Below the pieces are notes generated by a model. The model had not been told where the DNA came from. It ran no database searches and saw nothing but the letters and a program-made list of their open reading frames with translations. A DNA stretch of 33,236 bases from a virus. Within the stretch, counting starts at the first letter, position 1; every line of letters starts with the position of its first letter. Where the stretch lies: IMG/VR virus record IMGVR_UViG_3300000233_000018, positions 1-33,236 of that record; one strand, given 5' to 3'. The translations under genes and the position numbers were made by a program. This document shows positions 7,870 to 17,558 of the stretch, in pieces.

Positions 7870-8199
7870 ATGGATATGTTACAGAAAAGAGTACAAAGAA
7901 GAGCTTACCAAGCAGAGTATGAAGAATATCTATCAACACTGGGGGGCGAGGTCGTGCCGACCCCATATAGACTATATTCACATATGCTGTCCCAAAGAAA
8001 AAGCTATAAAAAAACAATAGCAAAAATTGAACAAGAGAACTTTGATTTGGCAAATAAAGGGCTACAAGAAGAAATTGAGCTCTTAGAGAAAGACATTGTA
8101 GACACAAGAGACAAGATACGCCAACGAGACAATTTAATGATGATTCATGTTGTTGCAATGGCAGTGTTTATAATCTTATTCTTTATTTACATTAAGTAG
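7870..8199 (+). CDS. Coiled-coil protein with C-terminal membrane anchor
   Basis: 109 residues, ATG to TAG, no TGA. A basic N-terminus is followed by a coiled coil at about 45-86 (KIEQENFDLANKGLQEEIEL) and one hydrophobic membrane segment at 90-108 (MIHVVAMAVFIILFFIYI), ending in Lys. It is encoded just before another small membrane protein and the endolysin, so a role in lysis (holin, antiholin or spanin-like) is likely by context. The topology with the coil facing the cytoplasm would suit an antiholin or tethering role. The 115-bp gap before it holds no feature I can name. Confidence 0.65.
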   Translation: MDMLQKRVQRRAYQAEYEEYLSTLGGEVVPTPYRLYSHMLSQRKSYKKTIAKIEQENFDLANKGLQEEIELLEKDIVDTRDKIRQRDNLMMIHVVAMAVFIILFFIYIK

Positions 8200-8235
8200 T
8201 GTAGAACCTCGATATCTTTATTTTCTAAACTCAAA

Positions 8236-8580
8236 ATGGTCAAACAAAACAAACCATGGCTAGTATCTTTTGTTATTCTTGTTGTGTCTATTGGTATTAT
8301 ATTATTTCAAGGGGATTTTATAAAAAAGAGATGGAATAATTATTATGAGTCGCAAATGTGACTCCAACAAATAAAAATTCTTAAAGACCAAAAGGTAGCA
8401 AAAGAAAACGAATATCTAGAGAGGTCATCAGAGCTAGTCTTAATGCAACAAACAGTTGCTAGACTAACAGTAGAGACAAAAAATTTATCTTGAGCAATCA
8501 AGTCAATCTCATGACATATATTCGAGATTGAAACGAGTCTTTTACTTCTCCAAAAAGCAATATGACTAACCACTGACTAA
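8236..8580 (+). CDS. N-anchored coiled-coil protein, Rz/holin-like, 114 aa
   Basis: ATG to TAA. A single membrane segment at residues 8-25 (WLVSFVILVVSIGIILF) is followed by an outward-facing or periplasmic coiled coil (KILKDQKVAKENEYLERSSE and beyond). Four TGA glycines. The topology of a short N-terminal anchor plus coil resembles the inner-membrane spanin Rz or XhlA-like proteins. Its last base is the first base of the endolysin ATG (TAATG), so the two are translationally coupled. That supports a lysis role, although the family is not certain. Confidence 0.65.
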
Positions 8581-9608
8581 TGGTGCTTAGTGTGGCATTG
8601 CTTATGACAGCATCATATTATACTGTCAGAAACAGTATGCCAACTAAATTATCATACGATTCCATTCCCAAGTCAATAATAGAACAAACCATTGTAGATA
8701 TTGAGTATAAAGCATCAGAGGCAGATGCCTCTGTAAATACACTTTTCCAAAAAGATATAACACAAGTAGTAATACACCATACTGCAACCGATTCTGAACA
8801 AGATGTCCAGAAACTACACAAAGCTATAACTAAAAACCACACCAATAGGTGGATAAGATGAGGTATAATAAAGACAGGGCAACAAATGATGTACCATAGG
8901 CTTATTGGTTCTGATGGTACAATATTAGGAGATAAAGACTTCAATGAGATATGATGGGGAACTCGTGAGAATAATGTAGGCGTAATCCATATCGCATTAC
9001 AATGAAACTTTAACGATGTTCCTCCTACAGAGGCACAATATGAAACCCTACAACAAGTATTATGAACACTTGAACAAAGATATTGAGAAATAAAAATATC
9101 ATGACATTGAGAGTTAGAGTGAGAGAGGACGGCGTGTCCGTGAAAACTATTTGATTATACAAGGATACAAAAGACAAAGGCAGAAATACCAACGATACAA
9201 AATACACCCCCTTCAATAACAAAGATATACAAAAATGTGAGAGTTAAATGAAAACGAATTGAGGTAGATAATGCAATACAATACACACTAACTCAATGTA
9301 ACAAAAAAATAACTGACACTGGCAAATATTCTTGTTACAATATGGTACTCACATTTAACGCAGAGAACTGAAACTGGGATAAGGACGCAAAAAGCAAGAC
9401 TAACACTAATTGAACAACAGATTACGGGATTTGTCAATTGAATAGCGAATATCATAGTACTTTTATTAACAGTCCAGATTTCAAATATTCAGAGAAACAA
9501 ATAGATTATTGTATAGCTGTATGGCAGGATGCAAAATTAAAAAAAGTTATGCCACGAAAGGCGTTTGATAAAAGATTTGAGAGATGAAAAAATGTCTTAT
9601 TCTGGTAG
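8580..9608 (+). CDS. Endolysin: amidase_2 plus lytic transglycosylase
   Basis: 342 residues, ATG overlapping the previous TAA, TAG stop. A short hydrophobic N-terminus (VLSVALLMTASYY) could be a signal-anchor. Residues 60-195 are an N-acetylmuramoyl-L-alanine amidase of the PGRP/AmpD type: VVIHHTAT with the Zn ligand His66, GVIHIALQGNF, SGHGELEG with His176, and TACPGKLFD with Cys186. Residues 235-330 look like a soluble lytic transglycosylase or lysozyme domain: MVLTFNAENGNW with catalytic Glu262, then TTDYGICQLNSEYH. Thus one protein may cut both the amide and the glycan bonds of peptidoglycan. About 17 in-frame TGA fall on expected glycines (SGHGE, CPG, AENG). It is the last gene of the rightward operon. 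Confidence 0.85.
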
Positions 9609-9622
9609 ACTAACATCTCTAT

Positions 9623-9982
9623 CTAAAGTATTTTGGGAAGCCTACTGTTGGCTTCTAATTTGCTTTTATCTTTTTTGGGACAATATATACCATTTTTATA
9701 ATAATAATCAACATTTTCTTCTTCCAAAATCTTAAACATATCTTCTATAAACTCCTTGTTTAGTGCGGTTTTGTGTATTTCTAGTACTTGTATGATTGAC
9801 TCTCTAATCTTTTCTGTTCATGCAAAGGCGTGTCGCCCTAGATGAACTGATGAGAATAATTTTATCTTGTTGTTTTTGTCTTCAGAACCTCAACTCTCCT
9901 TTGCTAGAATATGGTGTGTATGTTCGCTCTGCTTACGAGAAGCATATCATTTGTCGTTGATGTTGAGATAGGGACGAGTCAT
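9623..9982 (-). CDS. HNH-like endonuclease, 119 aa
   Basis: Last gene of the leftward operon, ATG to TAG. The motif HTHHILAKESGGSEDKNNKI followed by KLFSSVHLGRHAF is that of an HNH nuclease core: His23/His24, the GGS-D turn, Asn38 and His47/His51 as later metal or catalytic positions. There are no CxxC zinc pairs. Three TGA glycines (DKGYASRK, the first Gly of GGS, FAGTEK). In phages such genes are either packaging cofactors near terminases or free-standing homing nucleases. Being alone at the end of the late operon after the lysis genes, a homing or host-DNA role is possible, but this is a guess. Confidence 0.65.
9637..9676 (+). terminator. Terminator of the rightward operon
   Basis: GAAGCC (9637-9642) and GGCTTC (9650-9655) form a six-bp stem around a seven-base loop. 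A T-rich tail (TAATTTGCTTTTATCTTTTTT) follows, 28 bp after the endolysin stop. The hairpin lies within the 3' coding end of the convergent HNH gene, so the two operons overlap at their termini. Confidence 0.7.
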
Positions 9983-10006
9983 AGACTATAAAAGAAGAAG
10001 TAAAGC

Positions 10007-10447
10007 TTAATAATTGTTCGGTCTAAATACTTTCAATATATTCCCTCGTTTGGTTTGTCTTAATCTAACCTCATTTCAAGGTCTCATAGTCCCTCATCAT
10101 ACGCCATTTTGCTCTAATATTAGTGGTCAGTCATTAGTAACATTCTCTACTATTGCAATATGTCCTGCTTTGTTATTCCCTTTTGGTCATCGTACTATTA
10201 CATCTCATTTCCATATATCATCAAATCATACCTTTACTTCTATTCGTCAAGGGAATGTACTCGATAGTGTAGCGAGTTTTGCTTGTGGTAGTTTCCCCAT
10301 ATTATAATTGTACGCCTCTCGGCAGTAATGACGGATAAGATCAACGCATTGATATCCATAATATCAATCTGCATCGACGAATTCTCCTATATTTTTTCTT
10401 TTATATCTCCCATACCTCAAAGCATTTCTGAATTTATAATTTTTCAT
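10007..10447 (-). CDS. CHAP-domain peptidoglycan hydrolase, 146 aa
   Basis: ATG to TAA. A compact CHAP (cysteine, histidine-dependent amidohydrolase/peptidase) domain: catalytic Cys34 in GYQCVDLIRHY, the GDVIV strand at 81-85, catalytic His96 in AGHIAIVENV, and LEQNG at 111-115 as the third position. Eleven TGA codons are Gly, including ADGYYG and two of the three in GVGGGT. It overlaps the upstream C39-like gene by one base (TAATG). CHAP enzymes cleave peptide stems or cross-bridges, so this may be a second lysin or a virion-associated enzyme encoded in the late operon. Confidence 0.82.
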
Positions 10448-11013
10448 TATTTATAGGTTATGACTAAAGTCTCTTTATTTTTTCGGAGTCATCTTATTTT
10501 ACGCATCCATTCTTTGCTCAATAGTTTATATTTGCTTAGCTTCCAATTACTATCAACAAGATAATATTCTCATCATATTTTTTGCAGCATAATGGCGTGT
10601 CAATTTCTTCATCTCATAGAATATGAGGGGTAATCTAATAGATTATCTCTCCTATCCTCCTTGTATTGGTCTGATGACCATATAGATACTATTATTGGGT
10701 ATCATAAGTCAAGATATTTCCAAAACATATTCCAAAAAATAGGGATTTTCCTGATACGGATAGTGTCAATCCCTCTACTGTTAAACCATTCAAGTACAAT
10801 AGGCACTCAATCTATTTTATCTCCTCACTCATTTTCGATACCTCTATCTGTAGCAAACTTTACAAAGTTAGTCAGGTCTTTCTTACTAAGTTTGTAGTTA
10901 GTAAGAGTTGCGACTCAATTCATAATACTTATCAACCAACACCACTTCAAGCTAAGTCAGTCTATAGACTGTCCTATCTGTACTATGATGTCGTCAGGTG
11001 CTACCTTTTCCAT
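10447..11013 (-). CDS. Papain-like C39-type cysteine peptidase, 188 aa
   Basis: ATG to TAA. The order of motifs suits the peptidase_C39_2 papain-like fold: Cys25 in LSLKWCWLISIMNG, a helical middle, then GHAIMLQKIGGEYYLVDSNW with His139 and Asp154/Asn156. A similar arrangement occurs in phage-encoded transglutaminase-like or C39-like proteins near lysis genes. Twelve TGA are read as Gly (for example RGRNGHA, KIGGEY). It forms a tight pair with the CHAP gene. Substrate unknown: peptidoglycan peptides or virion proteins are both possible. Confidence 0.6.
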
Positions 11014-11046
11014 CAACGAAAAAGAAGAGATAAACATACTATAATT

Positions 11047-11304
11047 TTACTTTTTTCCTTCATCAACTGCGGAAGTAACAAGATCATATAACACCTTAGC
11101 AATACCAATAACGCTAGTAACTGATGCTACGATCTCTGCTTGCATATCGACTGGAAGATACTTTTGAAATGCTCGGTATGCTATCGCAAGTACTCAAGCA
11201 ACTGTAAGAGACGACTCTTTCTGTGTAAGTCATAGTTTCTTCATTCAGAATGTTGTTATGATTACTGCACAACCAACAATCACACTAAGTAATAACGAAT
11301 CCAT
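11047..11304 (-). CDS. Holin-like membrane protein, 85 aa
   Basis: ATG to TAA. A membrane segment at residues 3-20 (SLLLSVIVGCAVIITTFG) is followed by a short basic turn (MKKLGLTQKE), a second weakly hydrophobic helix (VAGVLAIAYRAF) and a third near the C-terminus (IVASVTSVIGIAKVL), with a charged tail DEGKK. Size, small residues and position just before the hydrolases suit a holin that would release or activate the lysins. Three TGA glycines (TFG, KLG, VAG). No family assigned. Confidence 0.55.
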
Positions 11305-11328
11305 TATAATATAATTAGAAAATAAAGA

Positions 11329-11619
11329 CTATTTTATTACTTGGGCAATCACAGATCCAACAACTGCAAGTACTACAACCCAAGCCAACTTATTGATTAT
11401 ATCGTTGAGCTTATTTATATCTTTACTCATTGTCTCATTCTTCAGGTCTTGTAATATGCTAGTAGAGGCTAGTTCCTCTTTGGTAGCATAAGTATCCTTG
11501 ACCTCTCTTCTCATCTCTTTTATCTCAGATATTACAGTGTCGATCTTTTTATCCATATCGGCATACTTTTTTTCTATAAAAGAGATATTTTGTTCTTGTG
11601 AATATTTTGTTGTAACCAT
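11329..11619 (-). CDS. XhlA-like coiled coil with C-terminal membrane anchor
   Basis: 96 residues, ATG to TAG, no TGA. A long coiled coil (residues 12-75, including EKKYADMDKKIDTVISEIKE) ends in a membrane helix at 77-95 (NKLAWVVVLAVVGSVIAQVI). This layout is that of XhlA/hemolysin-type holin accessory proteins. It lies between the large fibre gene and the holin-like gene. Together they probably form the late lysis cassette with the CHAP and C39-like enzymes. Confidence 0.6.
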   Translation of the reverse strand: MVTTKYSQEQNISFIEKKYADMDKKIDTVISEIKEMRREVKDTYATKEELASTSILQDLKNETMSKDINKLNDIINKLAWVVVLAVVGSVIAQVIK

Positions 11620-11656
11620 AATCAGATATTTTTAAGTAAAACCAATCCTAATGAAA

Positions 11657-14600
11657 CTAGCTTCTTTGTGTATTATGGCTTGCATCTTTGGCATATATCT
11701 TTACTTCTGTACATTCTGTCTGTAATCCGTCCACCTTAGTGTTGATAACCTCTATAGTTTCACTTTGAGCAATCTGTACTTCATCGCCTCCGTATACTTT
11801 AATTATTCCGTTGTCAGTTTCAAGTATATCTTTTGCAAAGTTTCTTGTATTCACAATAGGTGTCCCTTGACTATCATATCTCACTACATAGAATTTACCA
11901 CCTAAATATGGTGTTGTAACGATTGCAAATTTGCCACTTCCTACCCCCTCTCCGATATATGTATTATGTGTCGGGTCACTATCTAACGCATCATAAATAT
12001 ATGCTTTGATTATATCGGTAGGATTAGCCCCTTCAATAGTAACATAACCTGTCGGGTATTTTTCTTTTTGTGCGAGTGCTGTTGTTACCATAGGAACAAA
12101 GATATTAGCCCAAGTAGAATAAGCATTTGTTATTCTTGTCTTTGCTCTTATTTTGATTTTAATACCTTGTGTTGGATTGATTACTTCATTCGGGAAGTTA
12201 AAGAAGAAGTGGTATGAACCAGCCGTGGAAAGACCATTCGGTGCATCGAAGGTTACAACAGAGCCAGTAACATCAACAACCTTTCTTAAAATACGATGTG
12301 TTCCTGAATATACTATACAATAATTACCTACCTTTATTTCCCCACCATCTAAGTCTGAAAATGTTGCTGTATATTGTCCTATTGTTGAAGCCCCTGTCGC
12401 TCTAAAAAATAGATTTTCTTCTGCTTCCCAACCATTACCTTTGTCTAATTGATACCAATAGTTTATTCTTCCTTGTGTTTGGTCATATCCATAAAAATAT
12501 GGGAGCATAAGTCTTCCTCCAGTAAAGCCTTTACGATAAATGGTATCTTCTAAAGTCATTTCATCGCCAAGAGTTTTCATGAACATATAACCCGCACCGT
12601 TATAGGTAGGTGTCCCCGCGATTATCTTGAATTGAGAAGTAGTCTCTACCGAAGGTTCATTGGCAACAGATTGATAATAACCAGTAGTATCTGATAAGAA
12701 TAGGGATTGAAAGTGTGTTCCTAATGTTTGGTTTCTTATCATCACCGCCGCAGTTCCAACTCTAAGAGATGATGCTGTTTCGTTAAATCCATCTAAGTTG
12801 CTATACATTCCCAACCCATTAACATTTACATTTTCCATCACCACGTTTTTATCGGTGTTTGATATTGCAACAATTTGACTTAATTTGTTTCTTGTCTTGA
12901 CATTGATGCCGCGAAGATAGACGTCCCCGTTAATTCCACCAGATTGGAGTATATTTATCAATGATGTTGTGGTTGGTCTCCAGTCTGAACCAAAATCTAT
13001 TGGAGATACTTCCGAACCAAAGTTTTTAAGTGTTAGTCCTTTATTGTTAGCAATGTAAGTAGGATAAACAGGTTTTACATTAAGATAATTTCCTATTGAG
13101 AAGCCATCTACGATAAAATCATTATTGCTCTGTAAATTGTTAGCATACATAATAAGATTATTAGAATAACCAATGAACTTATCTATATAAGTAAAATCTT
13201 TGAAGAACCCATTAGTTACACTTATTGCTATTTGAGACGATTGTATTCCTATATTGTCGTGGAAATTATTATTATTTCCGAATGCGGGGTAATAGGCATA
13301 ACTTGCAGTAGATATTGTGGTGAGATGCCCGAAAGTATTTCTTGCTACTTCCATACCTTCGTTGTATTGAAACAATCCTACGGTAGCATTACCTATTGAG
13401 TTTGCTTTTATTATTTTGTTGTCTTTTATCTCCCCGCCAGAAGTATTGTAAAAACTTGTAAGGTTATTGAAGTTTACTGTTATTGGTATAAAAGAGCCTA
13501 TAACATTTTTATTTATTTTTAGTGGGGTAGAAGTTTCTCCTGAGTATATAATATCTGCGATTGAATTGTTTTCTAAAAATAGTTCATAAGGCTGTCCGAA
13601 GTTCAAATACCAATTACTATCGGTATATGATATGTTGATTTTTCCACCACCATCAGTGTTAAACTCTGGTCTTATTCCAAGTGATACATTTATGATATTT
13701 GTATTAGTTGTCGCATTAAGAGTATTCCTTAGCAATATATTGTTGATATATATTTTTCTTCCAGCGGGAGGAATAAACCCTAGTTGTTGTGTAGTGTTTA
13801 GATCACCAGTAGTTGATACTCCATTATTGTGTATATTTAATCTGTAAGTATTTGTCAGTGGTATATTATAAATAGGGTATGTTCCATCTTTTCCAGTAAT
13901 TCCAGTATTGAAAACAACATCCATAAGATGACCCATTAGTCTCCCGTGACTTGTATGAGTAACTTCGGTATACCATTGAATAGTTACATTCCCATTGGTT
14001 GTTGTTACTCCTCCTATACCAGCGGGTGGCACGATGTAAAAACTATTAGCATCATAATTCAAAACACTGAACTCACCAGACACTCCCGCCATACTTCCCG
14101 ATGTAAAGTTAGCATAGACTTTATCATTGGTATCAAGTCCGTGTCCTGTTGCTGTAATTCTCCAAGCTAACCTAGTTAAAGATAAATGCCCCCCTCTTCC
14201 ACCACCAACAGCGGTATATCTATAAGTATTAAAGTCTACGACTTCTGCTAGTTGATATAATCCATCTGGTAAATCTCCACTAGCAACATCAAGGTAGTAA
14301 TAATTTCCGACAACAAACCCCAACCAACCATCGCTTGGGGTATGATAATGCACTTCCGCAATATCATCTTTCCAAGTATAGAAACTTGTGGCTACCGTTG
14401 AAATCATTATATAAGATGTATTGAGAATTGGGGTTGTATAAGTAAGTCCTGTTTGAGAAATAGTTTCACCAAGTTGTAGTTTTCCACCAGTTAAGTATTT
14501 AGAGAAGTAATGCCTATCATCAACCATTGAAGATGGTTGTCCTAGATATTTATAATTCCAGCCATTCGTTGCCAATAGACTTGAATATCTATCAAAGCCA

Positions 14601-15244
14601 CCACTTCCGTCCTCAATATACAGAGATGGAACAAAACTATCTCCTGCTCCATTTGTTGGCATTTGAATTTGTTGCCCTAGTGTTCCATCAGTTTCACCTA
14701 CTAGGTATCTGTTTGGACTCCCGATTGACTCATATTTCCCTAAACGAGGGACTGTAATTGTTGAGTTTTCAATAGCTACAACCTCTATCCAAGAAGTCCT
14801 ATCGCTACCTGTTGCGTTTGCTGTGATACCTGTTAAAGCACCAGCAGAAAAATTACCACCAGTTATTTCACGGAACTTAATGAAACCAGTTACAGGCATT
14901 GCTCCACCTGCGATTACAGGAGCAGATGCTAAGTCTGCCCACACTCCAAGCATGAACCCCGATACTGCTCCCTGTGAGATTGTTGTACCTGTTGCGGGAA
15001 CAACATCAGAGCCAGCATCAAACCACAATTCACGAATGTTTCTACCATCAATAAGGACTTGACCTTCTGTTAGATTTTGTGCACCAAAAGAACCTTTCAT
15101 CCCTGATGGTGCATTTTGATGAACGCGACTATCTGTTCTAACCGTTAATGTGGCATCACGGTTTAACATATTGAAGGTATCTCCACCAGTTTGTCAAACC
15201 AGTTCGTCTAAATATGAATTTGATGATATATTAAATGTTGCCAT
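11657..15244 (-). CDS. Giant fibre / receptor-binding protein, 1195 aa
   Basis: The start is ATG at 15242-15244. One TGA glycine 16 codons in (LDELVGQTGGD) separates it from the next internal ATG at 15169. TAG stop. The N-terminal 150 residues (KGSFGAQNLTEGQVLIDG and on) look like a virion attachment domain. The long middle is rich in N, G, T, S and Y with repeated short strands, as in beta-helical tail fibres and tailspikes. The C-terminal part ends in a helical stretch (VQIAQSETIEVINTKVDG). Apart from that single TGA, all glycines (about 30 in the first 215 residues alone) are GGN, quite unlike neighbouring genes. Base composition is also richer in GC. It is probably the host-recognition protein; I cannot name a family. 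Confidence 0.7.
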
Positions 15245-15245
15245 A

Positions 15246-15539
15246 CTATTCTAGTGAGCTAAATCATTCTTGTGATATGTTATCAGCTATTGTCTTCAGT
15301 TGTTGCAATGCTTCTATTTCTCCAAGCAAGTATTGATATACTGCTTGCTTTGTTTTCATACTCTTTATTCTTTCTGCTTCTACTTCTAACTTTTCTATCA
15401 TTTCAGATAGATTGGGATTGCTTTCTATCTCTCTGATTTTTTCTGCAACGTCTTCAGACACATCGAAAGACTCAAGAAATCCATCCTCGATAATCTCATC
15501 AGTTGCTACCTCGTATGTAGGGAACTTGTATATTTGCAT
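15246..15539 (-). CDS. Small helical protein before the fibre gene, 97 aa
   Basis: ATG to TAG; the stop precedes the fibre ATG by one base. A TGA glycine seven codons before the end extends it past an apparent stop (ISQEGFSSLE). It starts MQIYKFPTYEVATDEIIEDG, then an acidic segment and a coiled coil with heptads (KLEVEAERIKSMKTKQAVYQ). A chaperone or adaptor for the following fibre would fit its size, acidity and position, as tail-fibre assembly proteins are often encoded next to fibres. No motif supports this. Confidence 0.65.
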
Positions 15540-15545
15540 TATCTA

Positions 15546-15851
15546 CTATGTATAGGATAAAGTAAGTCTATCAGCCCAAGCACCTATCGCCATCGTTTTA
15601 ACGAATGTCGTGTTATCTCTCCTGTTTATTTGGTATACACTATCTCAGTTTGTAAATCCCCAGTATGTATAAGTAGTAGTTATTTCTGAGTTATCTGCTT
15701 CATAAAAACCACCTCACAATATACGAGATCAGTCAGGATTACAGATAACTAATCCATATTTCGTTGGGTCGTTTATACTCTGAACAACTGACAAAAGTTT
15801 ATTCTGTCAGTCTCAATCTGTTATTGCTGTTCTTACTGTTTCTAAGCTCAT
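15546..15851 (-). CDS. Small virion-type protein, 101 aa, paralogue of the next
   Basis: ATG to TAG. It starts MSLETVRTAITDGDGQNKLL, then INDPTKYGLVICNPDGSRILGGG, and ends in a Trp-containing strand-rich segment (AIGAWADRLTLSYT). Seven or so TGA glycines, for example in ITDGDGQ and NPDGSR. Its first 45 residues match the 44-residue protein encoded just upstream (ETVRxAITDG, DDPT/NDPT, NPDGSRI), so the pair arose by partial tandem duplication. It overlaps that gene by ten bases. Unknown family; probably a virion or fibre-network protein from its position. Confidence 0.65.
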
Positions 15852-15871
15852 ATACGAGATCAGTCAGGATT
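15720..15871. repeat. 21-bp direct repeat from gene duplication
   Basis: An identical 21-bp stretch (TATACGAGATCAGTCAGGAT plus T) occurs at 15720-15740 and 15851-15871, 131 bp apart. It encodes the NPDGSRI motif in both small paralogues, on the minus strand. Sequence between the copies has diverged, so the duplication is not very recent or this motif is under constraint. Confidence 0.85.
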
Positions 15872-15976
15872 CAAAACAACTATTCATAGGATAGTTGGAT
15901 CGTCAGTCGTTTCAACGATAGTCACAAGACTATTATTTTCTCCATCTGTTATAGCTATTCTTACCGTCTCCTCCAT
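15842..15976 (-). CDS. 44-aa truncated paralogue of the 101-aa protein
   Basis: ATG to TAG, 44 residues: it begins MEETVRIAITDGENNSLVTI and ends NPDGSRIGA. Three TGA glycines, two of them in the last seven residues. It aligns over its whole length with the N-terminal domain of the protein encoded next and stops where that protein continues into GGGFYEAD. Either it is a real free-standing N-terminal domain or the remnant of a duplication. The overlap with the downstream ATG (TATGAGCTTAG) suggests translational coupling. Confidence 0.5.
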
Positions 15977-15985
15977 AGTAATGTG

Positions 15986-16864
15986 CTATAAATTAAAGTC
16001 CTTATCGAGTTTATCTAAATCGGTCTTCTTTATCTCCCTTTGTTTCATTATTACCAAGAACCTATATTTCTCCTCCTGAAACTCTGTAATTGTTTTAGCT
16101 ATTTCTTGTTCTTTGGATCTTAGTTCCTGTATTTTCTCTTCTGTTAGTAATTTCTCTTTCTTAGCACTTAAATATGCTTCTTTTTCTGTCGCTTCCTTAT
16201 CAATGAGTATCTGATAGTTCTTGTCAATCTCTAGTGATTTCTCGTTCAATTCAGATGCCATCTTCGATAGTTTTTCGCTCTCTATATTATTCTCGCTTTT
16301 GTATTTATTATATATTTCTTCATGTTTCTTGAATAACATCTCCTTTTCGTTCATCTCTTTTTGTCTATCGTTTAAGAGCTGTTTCTCATTCTTAAGCTTT
16401 TCTATTATCTCTTGATTTTCTTTATTTTGTTTTTCTAATACTCATGAATATTCCAATACTTCGATTTTAAGTGATTCTAGCTGTTTTGTCTTATCTGATG
16501 TCTCTTTATCTAATCTATTTATTGTGTCGTTGCCTATCAATATATCTTCTTCTATCTTATCTAATTGTTTATCAAATTTATCTAAATCAGATTGTTTTGA
16601 TAACTTATTCCTTAATCATTCGTCCTCTAACTGTTTTCTCTCCGATTGTATCCTAGCATCGAAGTCTTTTCTATCTCTTTCTAACTGTTCTGACCCTTTT
16701 GTTACACTATCCTTAACTGAAGATATAGATTTTAAGACAACCTCATATTCCTTTCTTTTTTTCTCTATATCTTCTATAAGAAAACTATACTCAGTTCTTA
16801 AAGGTGCTAACTTGGCTTGCAAGTCCTCATACTCCTTGTATTGTTTGAGTAGGTCAAAATCCAT
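15986..16864 (-). CDS. Long coiled-coil protein, 292 aa
   Basis: ATG to TAG. It is continuous only if two TGA codons are read as Gly (EDEGLRNK and EYSGVLEK); without them it would look like several fragments. Nearly the whole length is a charged heptad-repeat coiled coil (KEYEDLQAKLAPLRTEYSFL at the start, NEKEMLFKKHEEIYNKYKSE in the middle), with very few aromatic or small residues. Located among virion genes between small capsid-linked proteins and the fibre cluster, it may be a virion fibre, a neck whisker or a tail-shaft component. Function not known. Confidence 0.7.
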
Positions 16865-16872
16865 TAGTTATA

Positions 16873-17190
16873 TTAAAGGTAAAGCTCGAACTTCATATTC
16901 GCAGTAGATCCAGAAGCGTTTGTTACATAGATATTCTCTACTATCAAACCTTCTTCTGATCTAGTTAGCTTTCTAGGGCTTTCTGATGCTGTCATAATTA
17001 TAGCAGGATTGCTTGTGGAATTAAATCTGATAGTGACTACTTGGTCTGTTGTTATTCTCACGAATCTTGCTTTATCAACATTTGCAAAAAGGGTTGCGTT
17101 GTTTGCTTTCATATCTCTGTTTATTTGTCCAGTAGCTACTGTTGTACTTGCGGCATCGTAAATTGTGTTGTATGAGTCTATTACTGACAT
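16873..17190 (-). CDS. Small beta-rich virion-type protein, 105 aa
   Basis: ATG to TAA, no TGA. It starts MSVIDSYNTIYDAASTTVAT and then has alternating strands (ARFVRITTDQVVTIRFNSTS, NIYVTNASGSTANMKFELYL at the end). The pattern of a polar beta-sandwich resembles capsid decoration or head-fibre knob proteins. It follows the capsid genes and is preceded by a 31-bp direct repeat shared with its upstream neighbour. Decoration protein is a reasonable guess, not shown. Confidence 0.6.
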   Translation of the reverse strand: MSVIDSYNTIYDAASTTVATGQINRDMKANNATLFANVDKARFVRITTDQVVTIRFNSTSNPAIIMTASESPRKLTRSEEGLIVENIYVTNASGSTANMKFELYL

Positions 17191-17191
17191 A

Positions 17192-17519
17192 ATTTGTATG
17201 TATTATAATATAAAACCATTCACAATCGCTGTTTCTAATAGTTTCTTTCACTTAAATAGTCAGTATCATCTTACTTTGTTCTCTCTGCAATACTCCCTTG
17301 CTCTTTCTAGCAATACACTATCTATAGTGTCACTTTCTACTTTCATTGTTTCTCCTTCCACTTTTCCCCCAACCTCTGCTATTCTCTTTTCAAAATAAGT
17401 ATTACCTATTTTCTCTATCGAGGACGGAAGTAAGGTAATGTCCTCTGTCTCTGCAACATTTCAGTCTAAATTGATGTACGCGTGCTTCATTTGTATGTAT
17501 TATAATATAAAACCATTCA
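17192..17519 (-). repeat. 31-bp direct repeat before two consecutive genes
   Basis: An identical 31-bp AT-rich sequence occurs at 17192-17222 and 17489-17519, 297 bp apart. In the leftward direction each copy ends at or just before an ATG (17190 and 17490) and contains TATTATAAT, a perfect -10 hexamer. One copy also encodes the last residues (NGFIL) and stop of the 95-aa protein. It may be a duplicated translation-initiation or promoter element boosting two post-capsid genes. Confidence 0.75.
17203..17490 (-). CDS. Hypothetical virion-region protein, 95 aa
   Basis: ATG to TAA, directly after the major capsid gene. It starts MKHAYINLDGNVAETEDITL and ends with a basic segment RGYGLFKGKKLLETAIVNG. 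Four TGA glycines. Residues 45-70 (VESDTIDSVLLERAREYCRE) look helical. Its start codon sits at the end of one copy of the 31-bp repeat and its own 3' end forms most of the other copy. No family recognised; a head-completion or minor capsid role is only suggested by position. Confidence 0.6.
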
Positions 17520-17558
17520 ATAGAGGGAATTACTCCCCCCTATTTATATAGTTAGATA

